This document shows, in pieces, positions 39,440 to 49,665 of a stretch of DNA of 64,000 bases. The first letter of the stretch is position 1, and every line of letters starts with the position of its first letter. Under the pieces are notes generated by a model, which searched no databases, had not been told where the DNA came from, and saw only the letters and a program-made list of their open reading frames with translations. The DNA is taken from positions 992,001 through 1,056,000 of the forward strand of contig JAHDVF020000883.1 of assembly GCA_022606425.2 (NCBI GenBank), read 5' to 3'. Origin of the DNA: Lepidostoma basale. Lineage: Eukaryota; Arthropoda; Insecta; Trichoptera; Lepidostomatidae. Position numbers and translations under genes: made by a program.

Positions 39440-39905
39440 AATAAAAACCACAACCTTCCCTTCTTCTTTTTATTGTAGATTTTGCGATCTGTTTATGCAG
39501 GATATCAACTTTCTTCATGTGATGAAGACGACCAGTCTTATCTCTATCTCTTTGGTGGTCATCCAGGTGGTCGACGGTCCTTTGGAGTCTCGTGTATTTA
39601 AGAATCCTCGCTGAATCCATCCTCTCGATGTGGTTCCTCCAGAATCGTCTTCTCTGCCTACTCCATCTCACTATGTCATCAATTTTGCAGGATCTGCGAA
39701 TCTCTTGGTTGGGTATCCTATCTCTAAGGGTTCTCCTCACGATAGGTCCCAATGTTTTCATTTCTGTTACTCTTAAGAGATGTTTGGTTCTGACAGTGTC
39801 TGCTCTTGCTTCGATTCCATAAGTCATTATGGGCCTGATAAATGTTTTATAAATCCTTAATTTGCTTTCCATTAGCATATGCTTATTGTCCCAAACAGTT
39901 TCCCT
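39440..39905 (-). mobile_element. RTE-D2 copy
   Basis: The reverse frame is open for about 140 codons: MLMESKLRIYKTFIRPIMTY, GIEARADTVRTKHLLRVTEM, RRTLRDRIPNQEIRRSCKID, DIVRWSRQRRRFWRNHIERM. The C-terminal part has a frameshift near 39550. The 3' end lies at TTTTTATTGTAGATTTTGCG. Confidence 0.85.
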
Positions 39906-40097
39906 CAGGCACCGGAGATAACTGCTGTTTTATTAGTCAGTTTAAAGCCATAACCATCAATATATGATAATATATAATAGATAAAAAATCGTATGATGGA
40001 GTATGTCTCAGAATAAAAGAAGGGAAGATGAACGAGTTATTAATAGAGCAAGAATAAAATAAAACCATTATTTATTTATTTATTATTATGATGATTT

Positions 40098-40690
40098 GTA
40101 TTTTAAGTGCGCCGTTTTGTAAAATCAATTACTCCAAGGGCGCACTAGGAAATGACTGACCCAACAGTGCAGTCTTCAGAAGTTTCTTAAATTTAACGTC
40201 ACTATCCTCATACTTAATACTAACATGGAGGCTATTCCTCGCCAACGGACCCGCAACGCTGAAAGCACGATCATAGAAACATGCTTTATTGGCTCTGACT
40301 GGAATTGCTATGTTGTTTGCACTTGTTTCTACTGATCGGAGTGAACGTTGCCTTTCCGTTGGCAAGGGTGTCACGCAGAGGTCCGATATATACGCTGGCG
40401 CTCTCTGGTGTCGAGCCTTAAACACTGTCAAACACAATTTATATTTTACTCGCTCCAGGATTTTAAGACTCGGATTAAAAGAATTTACGAGGGTCCTAGC
40501 TTCACCAACAGGTAAACATCTCCTTATATGCTTTAGCTGTCTCAGTTGGAAGAAACCAGACTTAACAAGCCTCGAAATACCAGATGGGTTGGGCAGAATG
40601 AATGGACATGATTTTACGATAGCGCTGACGGTTGATCCTTCATCGCTGCAGATCCTTTATCCAAAATAAATGTCCTTTTGTCTCATCCCT
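40098..40690 (-). mobile_element. CR1-x copy a, C-terminal domain and 3' end
   Basis: Reverse strand: VRKRLQLRQLKQIRTCLPVG-like text, then the frame MCLTVFKARHQRAPAYISDL, CVTPLPTERQRSLRSVETSA, ACFYDRAFSVAGPLARNSLH, DVKFKKLLKTALLG. The APAYxSDLC.. DRAFSVAGPxxWNSLP.. FKKxLKTxLF pattern is the CR1/L2-type C-terminal domain. 3' UTR GCGCACTTAAAATACAAATC. Confidence 0.82.
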
Positions 40691-40844
40691 CCATGATATG
40701 CACAAAATTTCGTCTCACTTGCAATTAATGAATCTGAATACTTATTTTAAACTCATATTTACGGCCACAGCAGTTCTGTCTATTTTTAGTCGACTTAGAT
40801 TGTCTATAAAATACCTACAATACTTGGATTGTATTAGGATAGCA

Positions 40845-41107
40845 TTGTTTATAAGATGAGTAGAATACATCGATGCGTATAATATATTGATGCGTGGAAT
40901 ACATCAATTAGTAGAATTCATCGTTGCGTAGTAAATTTGATTCGTATTGTCTATAAGATGTGTAGAATAGATTGATGTGTACAATAAATCGTGCTTAGAA
41001 AACATCAATGCTTAGAATACATCGTTGCATAGAATTCTTCGATGCGCAGACTACATCGATTCGTATAATACATCGATGCGTATAATAATTGTAATGTATT
41101 GTCTATA
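40845..41107. repeat. Degenerate minisatellite, ATGCGTAGAATACATCG-like, segment 1
   Basis: About 15-17-bp imperfect units (ATACATCGATGCGTATAAT, GAATACATCAATTAGTAGA..) with the spaced motif TTGTCTATAAGAT. The array continues at 41377-41490 and 41780-41890 after two retrotransposon insertions. Confidence 0.75.
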
Positions 41108-41376
41108 ACTAACTAACTAACTAACTAACCATCACGCCATTTCCCCGGAGGGGTAGGCAGAGAGGATGGATCGCCACACTGGCCTGTCCTGGCATACCTC
41201 TCGGGCTTCCTCTACATTCATACATCCGATTGTTCCGACTTCGAATGTGGCCGCCTTTTAGTAATTGATTAATTTGGTCATGCCATGTTTTCCTCGGTCG
41301 TCCTCGGCTTCTTTTCCCACTCACGCTGCTTGTGTACAACTTTTTAACCATTCTACTCTCATCCATTCATTCGTTC
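41108..41376 (-). mobile_element. RTE-A fragment, subfamily K, inside minisatellite
   Basis: CTAA tail at left, PSGEMA-type end, truncated at MDESRMVKK. GTATTGTCTATA occurs at both sides (41096-41107, 41377-41388), consistent with a 12-bp target duplication, though the array itself contains that motif. A 15-bp deletion removes RRACMVR. Confidence 0.86.
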
Positions 41377-41485
41377 GTATTGTCTATAAGATACGTAGAA
41401 TACATTAATGCGTACAATACTTGGAATGATAGGGATTATATTGTCTATAAGATACGTAGAATACATCGATGCGTAGAATACTTGG
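41377..41485. repeat. Minisatellite, segment 2
   Basis: TTGTCTATAAGATACGTAGA.. occurs twice here about 60 bp apart. Confidence 0.72.
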
Positions 41486-41775
41486 ATTGATTTGAGAGAA
41501 GAAGGAAGGCACCTGCTCAGGACCTTGTCCGAAAGGCGTGCAAGATGGATCGGCCATGTAATACGACAAGAAGGCATCTTGCATGCCATAATGGAGGGTA
41601 TGACCGAGGGGACAAACTCTAGGGGACGCCCACGCCGAGAGTACCTGGAGGACCTGTTGGTGGACGTGCGCTGCTCATCATATGCAGATTTCAAAAGAGC
41701 CGCACAAGACAGGGAAGAATGGAAGAGAAGAATAGAGGAAATTGCTGCAAACCAATCCCAGGATTGAAACCAGAG
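41486..41775 (+). mobile_element. RTE 3' end with (AG)n tail, inside minisatellite
   Basis: The 91-codon frame is intact: LREEGRHLLRTLSERRARWI, GHVIRQEGILHAIMEGMTEG, GRPRREYLEDLLVDVRCSSY, FKRAAQDREEWKRRIEEI, then GAGAGAGAGAG. A lineage not seen elsewhere in the window. GGATTG lies on both flanks. Confidence 0.8.
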
Positions 41776-41900
41776 AGAGAGAGGGATTGTTTAGATTCGT
41801 GGAGTACATCGTCGCATAGAATTCTTGGATTGTATTAGATTTGCATGTCTATAAGATGCGTAAAATACATTCTGTATTTAATATTACTATTATAATATAC
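41776..41900. repeat. Minisatellite, segment 3
   Basis: ATTCGTGGAGTACATCGTCG.. ATGTCTATAAGATGCGTAAA; the unit decays beyond 41900. Confidence 0.6.
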
Positions 41901-42179
41901 AAATATAGTTTTTATAAGGTCTAACGAAACAAAGAAGTTATGAGATACATTTCTTGACAACAACAATAGTATTAGACACTGTAAGAACTGTTTTTATTTG
42001 AATTAATCGCGTCATAGAATGTATACATCAGTATTTCATTATATATTGATACATAGGATTGTACAGTCGTTAATCAATTTATTAGACATCAGTATTTGAT
42101 TAAAAGTGAGATGATCCGTTGTGCTAGGGCATCGTTAAGTGTTAAGTGGGTATATGGTCTCTTAGTGAGATTTGAGTAT

Positions 42180-42836
42180 GTCTTCTTCTTCTTCTTCTTC
42201 CTTATTGTAGACCTATGTGGTCTGTTTTCTAGAGAGTTGCTCCTCGTGTAAGGTAGATTCCCAGCTGTCCTCCCATATTTTAGGAGGTCTTCCACGAAGA
42301 CGAGTCCAATGAGGTTGATTATGCAATGCAATATAGGGGAGTCTGGTGGTGTCCATTCTTTGAACATGACCGTACCAGTCCCTTTTTCGCTGTCTGCTCC
42401 ATCTTATTATATCCTCAACCTCACATATCTCTCTTATTCTGGTGTTCCTCAAGCGATATCTCAGAGTCTTGCCTGATATCGTCCTCAGTGTCTTCATTTC
42501 GGAAGTCCTCAAAGCTTGTTTGGTCCTTACTGTGTCTGCCCTTGCCTCTACGCCATAGTTATTATTGGTCTTACGCATCCTTTATAAATACTCATCTTAC
42601 TCTTAATGGCCATTTCTTTGTTTTTCCATATTGTGGATTTAAGAGTGCCAGAGATTGCAGCTGCCTTGTTTACTTGGGCTTGTATTTCTTCCCGCAGATC
42701 AGCTCCTCCCACCAGGTCTATTCCTAGATACTTGTAGGTCCTGATCTGTTCTATGGGTTGATTTTCCAAAACCAGGTTACATGTTTGAGTGTTTTGGAAA
42801 AGGTCATACAGTTTGTTTTTCGATAGAGATCGTCAT
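42180..42836 (-). mobile_element. RTE-D copy
   Basis: Reverse strand from a TCTTCTTCTTCTTC tail. The frame has RADTVRTKQALRTSEMKTLR, TISGKTLRYRLRNTRIREIC and DWYGHVQRMDTTRLPYIALH. Upstream is IEQIRTYKYLGIDLVGGADL. One break lies at 42565. Truncated before the YADD box. Confidence 0.86.
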
Positions 42837-42848
42837 GTTGTATATAAA

Positions 42849-43218
42849 AAAACTAACTAACTAACTATCCATCACGCCGTCTCCCCGGAGGGGTAGGCAG
42901 AAAGAATGGAATGCCACACTTTTCTTTCCTGACATATTTCTCTCGCTTCCTCAACCTTCATACATCGTGTCATGCACGCACGTCAATTTCTCCGACTCCT
43001 CACATGGCCGACATTCAATATTTGATTTATTTGATCGTGCCACGTTTTCCTCGGTCTTCCTCTATTTCTGGTTCCATTTACATCGTTAACATTTACTTAT
43101 TTTACTATTCTTTCTTCATTCATTCTTTCCATGTGTCCAAAGCATTTTAATGATTATTTTGTTCATAACACCATCATTCGCACCGCATTCACTTCTTATA
43201 TTTTTATTCGATACTATA
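42849..43218 (-). mobile_element. RTE-A fragment, subfamily N
   Basis: CTAA tail abuts RTE-D. The 3' end has the CCGGAGG form seen in S, but the internal residues are N-like. Truncated in the VSNENI part. Confidence 0.84.
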
Positions 43219-43394
43219 TGAGGCCACTAGGACAAGAGTGGTCTAACCAACATTTTTTGAAAAATTGAGTTACTGGTCTAACCCACACCTATTTGTGACC
43301 TACTATAAAATAAAAAAAATAATCTAACTATCATTTCCAAGTGGAAACATAGATATCGCCATAAAAACTTCTTTTGTTCTGACAAAAAATTAAA

Positions 43395-43786
43395 ATATCG
43401 TCACCTGAGAGTAAGAAGGTTCCAACTGACAAAAGTAAAAAACTGAGAAAAATGAAGTTAAAGTTTTGTTGGTTTCGGGTGTGTATCTTGGAATAAAGGG
43501 GTTTTATTCCAATTTCCAGAGATTCTTTTACCGAGAAACGTGTAAATTTTGTCTGGCAACAGTTGGAATAATAAAGTTCTAAGTTTAAATGAATCCTTCT
43601 CAGTGAATCGTGTGTTTTGAATGATCAGATGGAACTTGATTCTTTTCGTAACATCAAAATGACGATACTATTACATGTTTTTTTTAATGTACGTATAGAT
43701 AAGGTTAGTAAGAACCCTTTTCACGAAAAAAAGACATAATGTGAAATTTTGTTAGTTGGAACCCTCTTACTCTCAGGTGACGATAT
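43395..43786. mobile_element. ~390-bp inverted-repeat DNA element
   Basis: Terminal arms of about 36 bp, ATATCGTCACCTGAGAGTAA.. and the reverse complement at 43751-43786, with two mismatches. The interior is AT-rich with no ORF. A flanking direct repeat was not resolved because the arms end in ATAT. Confidence 0.78.
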
Positions 43787-43837
43787 ATAGAGTCAAATGT
43801 GGTCTAACCCACCTACACGATTCTCTGCCAGGTATAT

Positions 43838-44343
43838 AACATCGAATGCAGATCTTTCTGTAGAATTAATCGATCACAAATTCTTGGTCACTTATTCCTA
43901 CCCTATGACCAAGACTTCGGTTTAATCGAGAAACAAAAAATGTATTTAAAAAATATTTTCATGCCCGAAGACTGCAACAGTGTCATTTTAGCAGCGAGAA
44001 AGAAAAACCCTTTTAAAATAATTCATATGAATTCAAGAGAATTCTACTCAACTACGAACCTGGAGCAAAATATAACCAACAGAAAATTTTCTAATAACAG
44101 AAAGATCGAATGGTTTAAAATCCAATGGTTGCAATTTAAAAAATACGAACCGTTCATAATTTTTTAAAAGTATAGTATTAACGATGATGTTCCTTTTGAA
44201 TTACATAATAATAAAAAAACGATCATCAGCACCGCTCAGCTCAGCTCAGCTCAGCTTGAGCTTCTTTATCCGGATGGGCATGCCATAAGTCAGCCTAAAA
44301 CAAAGGATCTAATAGAGCTAATGGATTTCATTCCTCCAGTTAA
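43838..44343 (+). pseudogene. Decayed coding segment like insect DUF7869-type proteins
   Basis: Reading: SNADLSVELIDHKFLV, a frameshift, then FLPYDQDFGLIEKQKMYLKN, AARKKNPFKIIHMN, EWFKIQWLQFKKYEPF, an in-frame TAA at 44165, then NDDVPFELHNN and LELLYPDGHAISQPKTKDLI, ELMDFIPPVNH. From memory, the HKFLVSGHS.LP.D.DFG and LYP.G..IS..K..DL..L..FIPP patterns occur at the C-terminus of multicopy insect proteins likely derived from a DNA transposon; the exact family name should be checked. It also holds a CTCAG x4 expansion at 44236-44258 and is cut by element S at 44346. Confidence 0.55.
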
Positions 44344-44346
44344 CCA

Positions 44347-44765
44347 CATAACTAACTAACTAACTAACCATCATCATCCCGCCGTCACACTTTTACTGAT
44401 GCGGCACTCCATCCTTCCCTTTTCGCTCCGCGGGAGACGCGGTGTGATGGGTTGCGAACCTCATCGCCACCAATAGGCATCTCCCGCGCACACTTCGATC
44501 GTCCAACACCCACAAAATAAATCTAAAACAAATAATATAAAATAAAATAACAAAATAAAAATAATTTAAAACAAAATTTTATTTTTAGATGGTGCACATA
44601 TTGACTATTTAATTTATGTTCCACGAATCCACTGTTTTTTTTAATTTAGCACATAATGTAATAACATATAATGTTTTTTTCGATGTTGCACATGTTGACA
44701 TGGACGATCCGGACTTTTGTGTTTATTTAATTTATGTTACACGTATCCACCGTTTTTTAAATTAG
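44347..44765 (-). mobile_element. Element S, copy 3
   Basis: Left CTAA tail, a short deletion in the RTE-A-like end (CCATCATCCCGCCGTCACAC), then the conserved S core and the distal part with two GGTGGATACGTGTAACAT-type repeats in reverse. It is the longest partner of copy 1. Confidence 0.78.
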
Positions 44766-44849
44766 CTGTAATTAGGCACTTAACCAGCAAGAACTTAAAA
44801 ATAATATTGAAGAAATTATTCGAATTGTCATTTTTGTTATTTTATTTTA

Positions 44850-45085
44850 TATCATTGTATTTTATATTATTTGTTTTAGACTTATTTTGTGGGTGGGTGT
44901 TATAGATCGAAGTGTGCGCGAGAGATGCCTATTGGTGGCGATGAGGTTCGCAACCCATCACACCGCGTCTTCCGCGGATCGAAAAGAGAAGGATGGAGTG
45001 TCGCATCAGTAAAAGTGTGACAGTCCATTCTTTCTGCCTACCCTTTCGGGGAGACGGCGTGATGGTTAGTTTAGTTTAGTTTAGT
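44850..45085 (+). mobile_element. Element S, copy 4
   Basis: Core GATCGAAGTGTGCGCGAGAG.. AGTGTGACAGTCCATTCTTT.. GGGGAGACGGCGTGATGGTT, with the tail drifted to TTTAG units. Copies 3 and 4 lie head to head. Confidence 0.8.
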
Positions 45086-45144
45086 TTAAACTGTTAAATT
45101 ATATAACTTTGTTTTTTGTATTACAATTGTATTTTATTTTACGC

Positions 45145-45180
45145 GACAGCTGTTTCATCAACCTATGTTGACATCATCAG
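45145..45180 (-). ncRNA. Hammerhead ribozyme-like motif, PLE-A
   Basis: Reverse strand: CTGATGA, helix II TCAAC..GTTGA (with an outer G-U), GAAAC, AGCT, GTC, GCG. Against GCCAAC/GTTGGC the C-G pair is replaced by U-A on both strands. All core letters are conserved. Confidence 0.62.
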
Positions 45181-45503
45181 CTGTTACAATAGTTTAAAAT
45201 AAATAAAAACAGTTTACGTTACATCTATGGTATATCTTTCAAGATTATTAATATAGATATATAATTTAGGCCTGTTGTAATTATACGGTGTTTTTTTTTT
45301 TTTAATATTACCGGTTCTAATATTATTCCCCCAGCCAGTACATTATCCCTGGGATATTTTTTGCCTAGTTGATGCAATACTTGTAGGATATTTCACTGTC
45401 CTATGGTAACCTATTACTCGTGTTACCATTTCAATGAAAGGTTCCAAGGAGGAACAAAGAAACTCAGTTTAGTGCCACAACAACTGCTAGAGGTCCACAT
45501 CAA

Positions 45504-45690
45504 TGACGACCTTCGTGGCAGAGTGGTTACGAGCTCTGACTTCCATGCCGAAGGTCCTGGGTTCGATTCCTGGGGAGTCCTGGGTGTGATTGTTACACTG
45601 TCTTTGGTCTGGTGTAGAATTCACGTGACAATAAAATGGCGATAGATTGGCTACCTATCACATCTCACGAGAATCAATATAATAGCTAAA
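45504..45690 (+). mobile_element. SINE-T1, copy c
   Basis: GACCTTCGTGGCAGAGTGGT (A box TGGCAGAGTGG), GGTTCGATTCC (B box), GTGTAGAATTCACGTGACAA, GGCGATAGATTGGCTACC. The most complete tRNA-like head of the family; an acceptor-stem partner is not evident, so it is not a tRNA gene. Confidence 0.83.
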
Positions 45691-45799
45691 AAGAATAATA
45701 ATTGTATACAGTAATTGGGTCCAAACGACCTGTTGTGTACATAAAAAAATGGGGTACCATGAGGTGTAAATGCACACCAGTTATCATCAAAAATGGTCC

Positions 45800-46095
45800 A
45801 GGAACATTATTCAGAGCACGATACCCATTTCTTCAGACTTATCAGGGGATTCTTTGAGAATTTCGTCATCTTGTAGGCTATCCATCTTTATGTTCCGGAT
45901 GGTTATCTTCGACAGCGTCAGCACAGACTGTTTTATCTCCCAGCATGCAGAACCAACCTGCTTCTGGTGATGCCGGTGGGGAGAGCAATCAAACTGCTGA
46001 ACATGATCGCTTCGGAGATCGGTACATATTCGTGAAAGTACGTTCAGAAGACAAATACTCTTGACTTTGGAGAGTATCTTGTATTCTTAATTTGA
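45800..46095 (+). mobile_element. Jky-1 fragment
   Basis: CAGACTTATCAGGGGATTCT, GGTTATCTTCGACAGCGTCA and ATGCCGGTGGGGAGAGCAAT encode FFRLIRGFFENF and LVMPVGRAIKLLNMI. Joined at 46095 to Jky-2. Confidence 0.78.
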
Positions 46096-46225
46096 ACCTT
46101 TCTTTACCTCAATGTGTGTCTTTCCGACTGAATTATTGCTAGGTATGCTTAGCCACCAATCATTGGGGAGAAGGAGGAATATCCACTTGGGAGTTCATTT
46201 GTTTCAGCTGATTGGAGGCCGTATA
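46096..46225 (+). mobile_element. Jky-2 fragment, left of RTE-H
   Basis: VFPTELLLGMLSHQSLGRRR, NIHLGVHLFQLIGGRI. It ends in GATTGGAGGCCGTATA, repeated after the RTE-H tail. Confidence 0.85.
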
Positions 46226-46991
46226 GGCCGCCTAGAGACAGCAGCCAAGGAGGTGGGTTTAGAGATAAACGAAGAAAAGACACAAATAATGAAACAAACC
46301 AGGAATGCAACCTATAACTCAAGGCGAACCATCAGATTCAAGGACAGATACAACTTTAAGATGGTGGAGGACTTCACTTACCTGGGTTCGTCTATAACAA
46401 AAGAAAACGAAGATCACAAGGAAATCGAAAGAAGAATCACAATTGGTAACAAAACATTCTTCTCTCTACTACCAGCGCTCAAATCAAGAAACGTACACTG
46501 GAAAACCAAAATCACCCTGTATAAAACAATCATCCAAACAGTAGTGACCTATGGGTGTGAGGCGTGGACAATGACAGCGAAATCTGCAGAGCGACTGGAT
46601 ACTTTTGAGAGAAGGGTGCTGCGCAGAATTCTGGGGCCTGTGAATGACGGTGAAGGCTGGAGAGTGCGGCATAATGACGAGCTGTACAATATTTACAAAG
46701 CTCCCAGTCTCTCCACACAGGTCAGACTGAATAGACTGAGATGGGCCGGTCACGTGCAGAGGATGCCGTCATCGCGAACCCCAAAAAGATTGCTGGAGTG
46801 GCACCCAGGTGGTAGAAGACCAATTGGACGACCAAGGCTGCGATGGGAGGATGAAGTTGGGAGAGATGGAACAAGATTGTTAAGAGTGTCAGATTGGAGG
46901 GTCGAAGCGGAGGACAGGAGGAGTTGGAGGCGAAGAATACTGGAGGCTAAGGCTCGATATGGGCTGTAGGGCCATCGAAGAAGAAGAAGAA
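46226..46991 (+). mobile_element. RTE-H insertion, copy 2 (16-bp TSD)
   Basis: Perfect GATTGGAGGCCGTATA at 46210-46225 and 46992-47007. About 248 codons open: GRLETAAKEVGLEINEEKTQ, YNFKMVEDFTYLGSSITKEN, TVVTYGCEAWTMTAKSAERL, RLRWAGHVQRMPSSRTPKRL, ending ARYGL and (AAG)n. It begins just after the YADD box. By chance it continues the Jky-2 frame, making a fused ORF. Young. Confidence 0.95.
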
Positions 46992-47045
46992 GATTGGAGG
47001 CCGTATACATAACTCGGATGTCCTGAGTGATGAAGGTTTATTTGT
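46992..47045 (+). mobile_element. Jky-2 fragment, right of RTE-H
   Basis: GATTGGAGGCCGTATACATA, CTCGGATGTCCTGAGTGATG continue Jky-2 (compare 28515-28560). Confidence 0.8.
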
Positions 47046-47203
47046 CCAAATCATCTGGAACATAAAGATGGATAGCCTCAAAGATAACGGTGTTTTCAAA
47101 GAGTCCCCAGATTAGTCTGGAGATAAGTGAAGGTAAGTGTGTACCCAACTCTTCTTATCTGCAAACTATTGGTCCCCAGCATGCCCAAGAGGAATGCAGT
47201 TAA
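47046..47203 (-). mobile_element. Jky-1 fragment
   Basis: ATCTGGAACATAAAGATGGA, CCAGCATGCCCAAGAGGAAT in reverse match LLGMLGTNSLQIRR and ILEAIHLYVPD. Confidence 0.75.
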
Positions 47204-47400
47204 GAGAAAGACCGAGGAAAACTTGGCACGATCAAATCAATGTCGAACACGTGAGGCGTCGGAGAAATCGACGTGCGTACATGATACGATGAATGAATGT
47301 AGAGGAACCAGGAGATGTCTGTCAGGACAGAACAGTGTGGCGGTCCATTATTTCTGTCTACGCTTTCGGGGAGACGGCGTGATGGTTAGTTAGTTAGTAT
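47203..47400 (+). mobile_element. RTE-A 3' end
   Basis: AAGACCGAGGAAAACTTGGC.. to (TTAG)n, with an internal loss of QIL. End CTACGCTTTCGGGGAGACGG. Confidence 0.82.
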
Positions 47401-47639
47401 TGTGTTGAAATGTTTTCGAATAGGTTTGTTGTTTTAAAGTTCTGTCATTTTTCATCTGGGCTTTATTAACCATAGCTTTTGTTATTACATGAATTGTATT
47501 AATAACTATAATACAAAATTTATCAATTTCTTTGTTATTATTTTTGTTTTTTGGTATTTTTTATTTACATACAATTATTCGCTTTGTGTTCAAGTGAATA
47601 CAATTACTCTTTACAGGATAAACCAGAATATAAATACTT

Positions 47640-47878
47640 CTTCTTCTTCTGCTTCTTCTTTTTTAGATCTTGCGATCTGTTTATCTTGTTCTTCTTCTTT
47701 GCTAACCTTCTTCCCTCCACTGCTGGATATAGGCCTCTTCCAATTCCTTCCACTCGTCTCTACCTGCCCCCTTTGTATCCAAGATTTTCCAACCCTTTTG
47801 ATAATATCATCGGTGGCCTTCCGACACTTCGCCCATTTTCCCATGGTCTCCAACTGAGTATCCTGGGTGCCCATCTGT
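47640..47878 (-). mobile_element. RTE 3' fragment, further lineage
   Basis: Tail TTCTTCTTCTTC at left. Reverse: CTGGATATAGGCCTCTTCCA and GCCTTCCGACACTTCGCCCA resemble RTE/CR1 C-terminal GRPxxxW.. text in broken frames. Truncated where Jky-2 starts. Confidence 0.55.
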
Positions 47879-47879
47879 T

Positions 47880-48780
47880 TCATTTATTTTTCATTTAATT
47901 TATTTTGATAATAATCACAAACATTACAGACATACAATTCCAAATCGTTTGCAATTACATTATGAACAGAGAAGCATTAAAAAAATTAAAATTAAGCTTA
48001 AGAGTAAGAAAAAATCATAACATTGATATTGCATCCCTGAGGCAATTCACACTATCACGAAATATGTCGACCTCCGAGGCGATCCGATTAAGCAATAAGA
48101 TTGCCCTACCCACAGGCATTACCATTGGCAGGTTGGTTCTGCAGCGTGGCAAATAAAACAATCTGTGCTGTCTTTGACGAAGGTAATTATCAGGGACAAA
48201 TAGACCTACATCACTCAGGACATCCGAGTTCTGTATACGGCCGCCAATCAGCTGAAAGAAGTGAACTCCCAAGTGAATGTTCCTCCTTCTCTCCAATGAT
48301 TGGTAGCTTAGCATACCTAGCAAGAATTCAGTCGGAAAGAGCCACGGGTAATAACCGCGCTCCCGAGGTAAAGAAAGCGCAGAAATTTTTTCTGCACTCG
48401 CTCCACCATCAGAGAATATCGGATCCCAGGCGGTGACCAAATAACGGAACTATATTCCAGCCGACTTCTTACCAGGGAATTATACAACACCCGAAGTACC
48501 TGTGTGTTCGAAAATATCTTGGCATTCCTGAAAACAAATCCAAGCATTTTAATGGAACTATTACATAGAGCAACTATGTGAAGATTGAACGATAATTGAG
48601 CATCGAACAGAACACCGAGATCTCTGGATGTAGAAGCTCTTTCAAGCTGTACCCCATCCATAAGATAGCGAAAGAATAATGTTTTCGATGCCCGTGTGTA
48701 TGACATAACAAAGCACTTGGAGACGTTGAAGAATAATTTGTTACGTTTACTCCATTGGGTTATCTCTGAATGTCACACTG
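47880..48780 (-). mobile_element. Jky-2 copy, longest
   Basis: The reverse strand codes from MSYTRASKTLFFRYLMDGVQ, TSRDLGVLFDAQLSFNLHIV, MLGFVFRNAKIF, NSLVRSRLEYSSVIWSPPGI and MVERVQKKFLRFLYL to FLLGMLSYQSLERRRNIHLG and RTNLPMVMPVGRAILLLNRI, then a 3' UTR ending in the AAATGA-like tail. One frameshift near 48400. It covers the RT thumb and C-terminal domain; YADD is missing. Confidence 0.87.
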
Positions 48781-48829
48781 AAGCTTCAAGCAATCTGAGG
48801 GATTCTCTATTTCAGAGTAAACTTTTATG

Positions 48830-49095
48830 TTTAAACTGTTGCCACCCTGTCTAGCCAAGTGTCCAGCCCATTGCCATTTCAATTTTGCCACTCGGTCCAT
48901 GACGTCAGCAATCCTGGTGCGGCGTCTGATTTCTTCATTCCTTATGCGGTCACGCAAGCTCACCCAAAGTATCTGTCTTTTCATGGACCTCTGTGTACAC
49001 TTGAGCCTGTGACACTTTTTGCTGTAAGAGTTGTCGTCTCTAGTCCGTATGTCATCATGGGCAGTATACACATGTCGTAGACTTTTCTTTTGCGA
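48830..49095 (-). mobile_element. RTE-B-related fragment
   Basis: Reverse frame MKRQILWVSLRDRIRNEEIR, RRTRIADVMDRVAKLKWQWA, GHLARQGGN. Same C-terminal type as RTE-B but clearly diverged. Confidence 0.78.
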
Positions 49096-49372
49096 CGAAC
49101 CGGTATTTCATCATTTTTATGCAGGATATCAACTTCCTTCCTGTGATGAAGACGACCAGCCTTCTCTCCATCTCTTTGGTGGTCCTCCGACGGCCCTCTG
49201 GAATCTCGTGCATCACGATCTTAGGATTTTTTGCTGGATCCATTCTCTCGATGTGGTCCCTCTAGAATCGTCTTCTCTGCCTACTCCATCTCACTATGTC
49301 TTCAATTTTGCAGGATTTGCGAATGTCTTTATTGGGTATCCCATCTCTAAAGGTTCTCCCCACAATATAATA
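49095..49372 (-). mobile_element. RTE-D2 fragment
   Basis: ATCAACTTCCTTCCTGTGAT.. ATTTTGCAGGATTTGCGAAT; the reverse strand encodes the RDxIPNxEIRKSCKIED.. RWxRQRRRF.. region in broken frames. Confidence 0.75.
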
Positions 49373-49389
49373 TAAATAAATACAAACAA

Positions 49390-49665
49390 ATATAAGACCG
49401 CCACACTATTCTATCCTGACACACTTCTCTAGATTCCTACACTTCATTCAACGAGTCATACACGCACGTCGATTCTTCCGACTTATAACATGACCAACAT
49501 TTAAAATTAATTAATTAAATCATGCCATGTTTTTCTCAATCTACCTTCGTTAACGTATACTTTCTTAACCATTCTTTCTCCGTCCAAGCGCTCCATATGT
49601 CCGAACCAACGCAGCGATCCTTTCATAATTTTGTTCATAATACCTTCTTCCGCTCTACATTCAAA
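49390..49665 (-). mobile_element. RTE-A remnant, V-like
   Basis: CGCCACACTATTCTATCCTG.. to CTTCCGCTCTACATTC. The extreme 3' end is missing and there are internal deletions. Confidence 0.78.

Noticed and set aside
40845..41890. CRISPR-like array
   Set aside because: Units are degenerate and contiguous without constant repeats and unique spacers, and the genome is eukaryotic.
45504..45575. tRNA gene
   Set aside because: A and B boxes are present but the acceptor stem does not pair and the same head recurs in diverged, truncated copies: SINE-T1.
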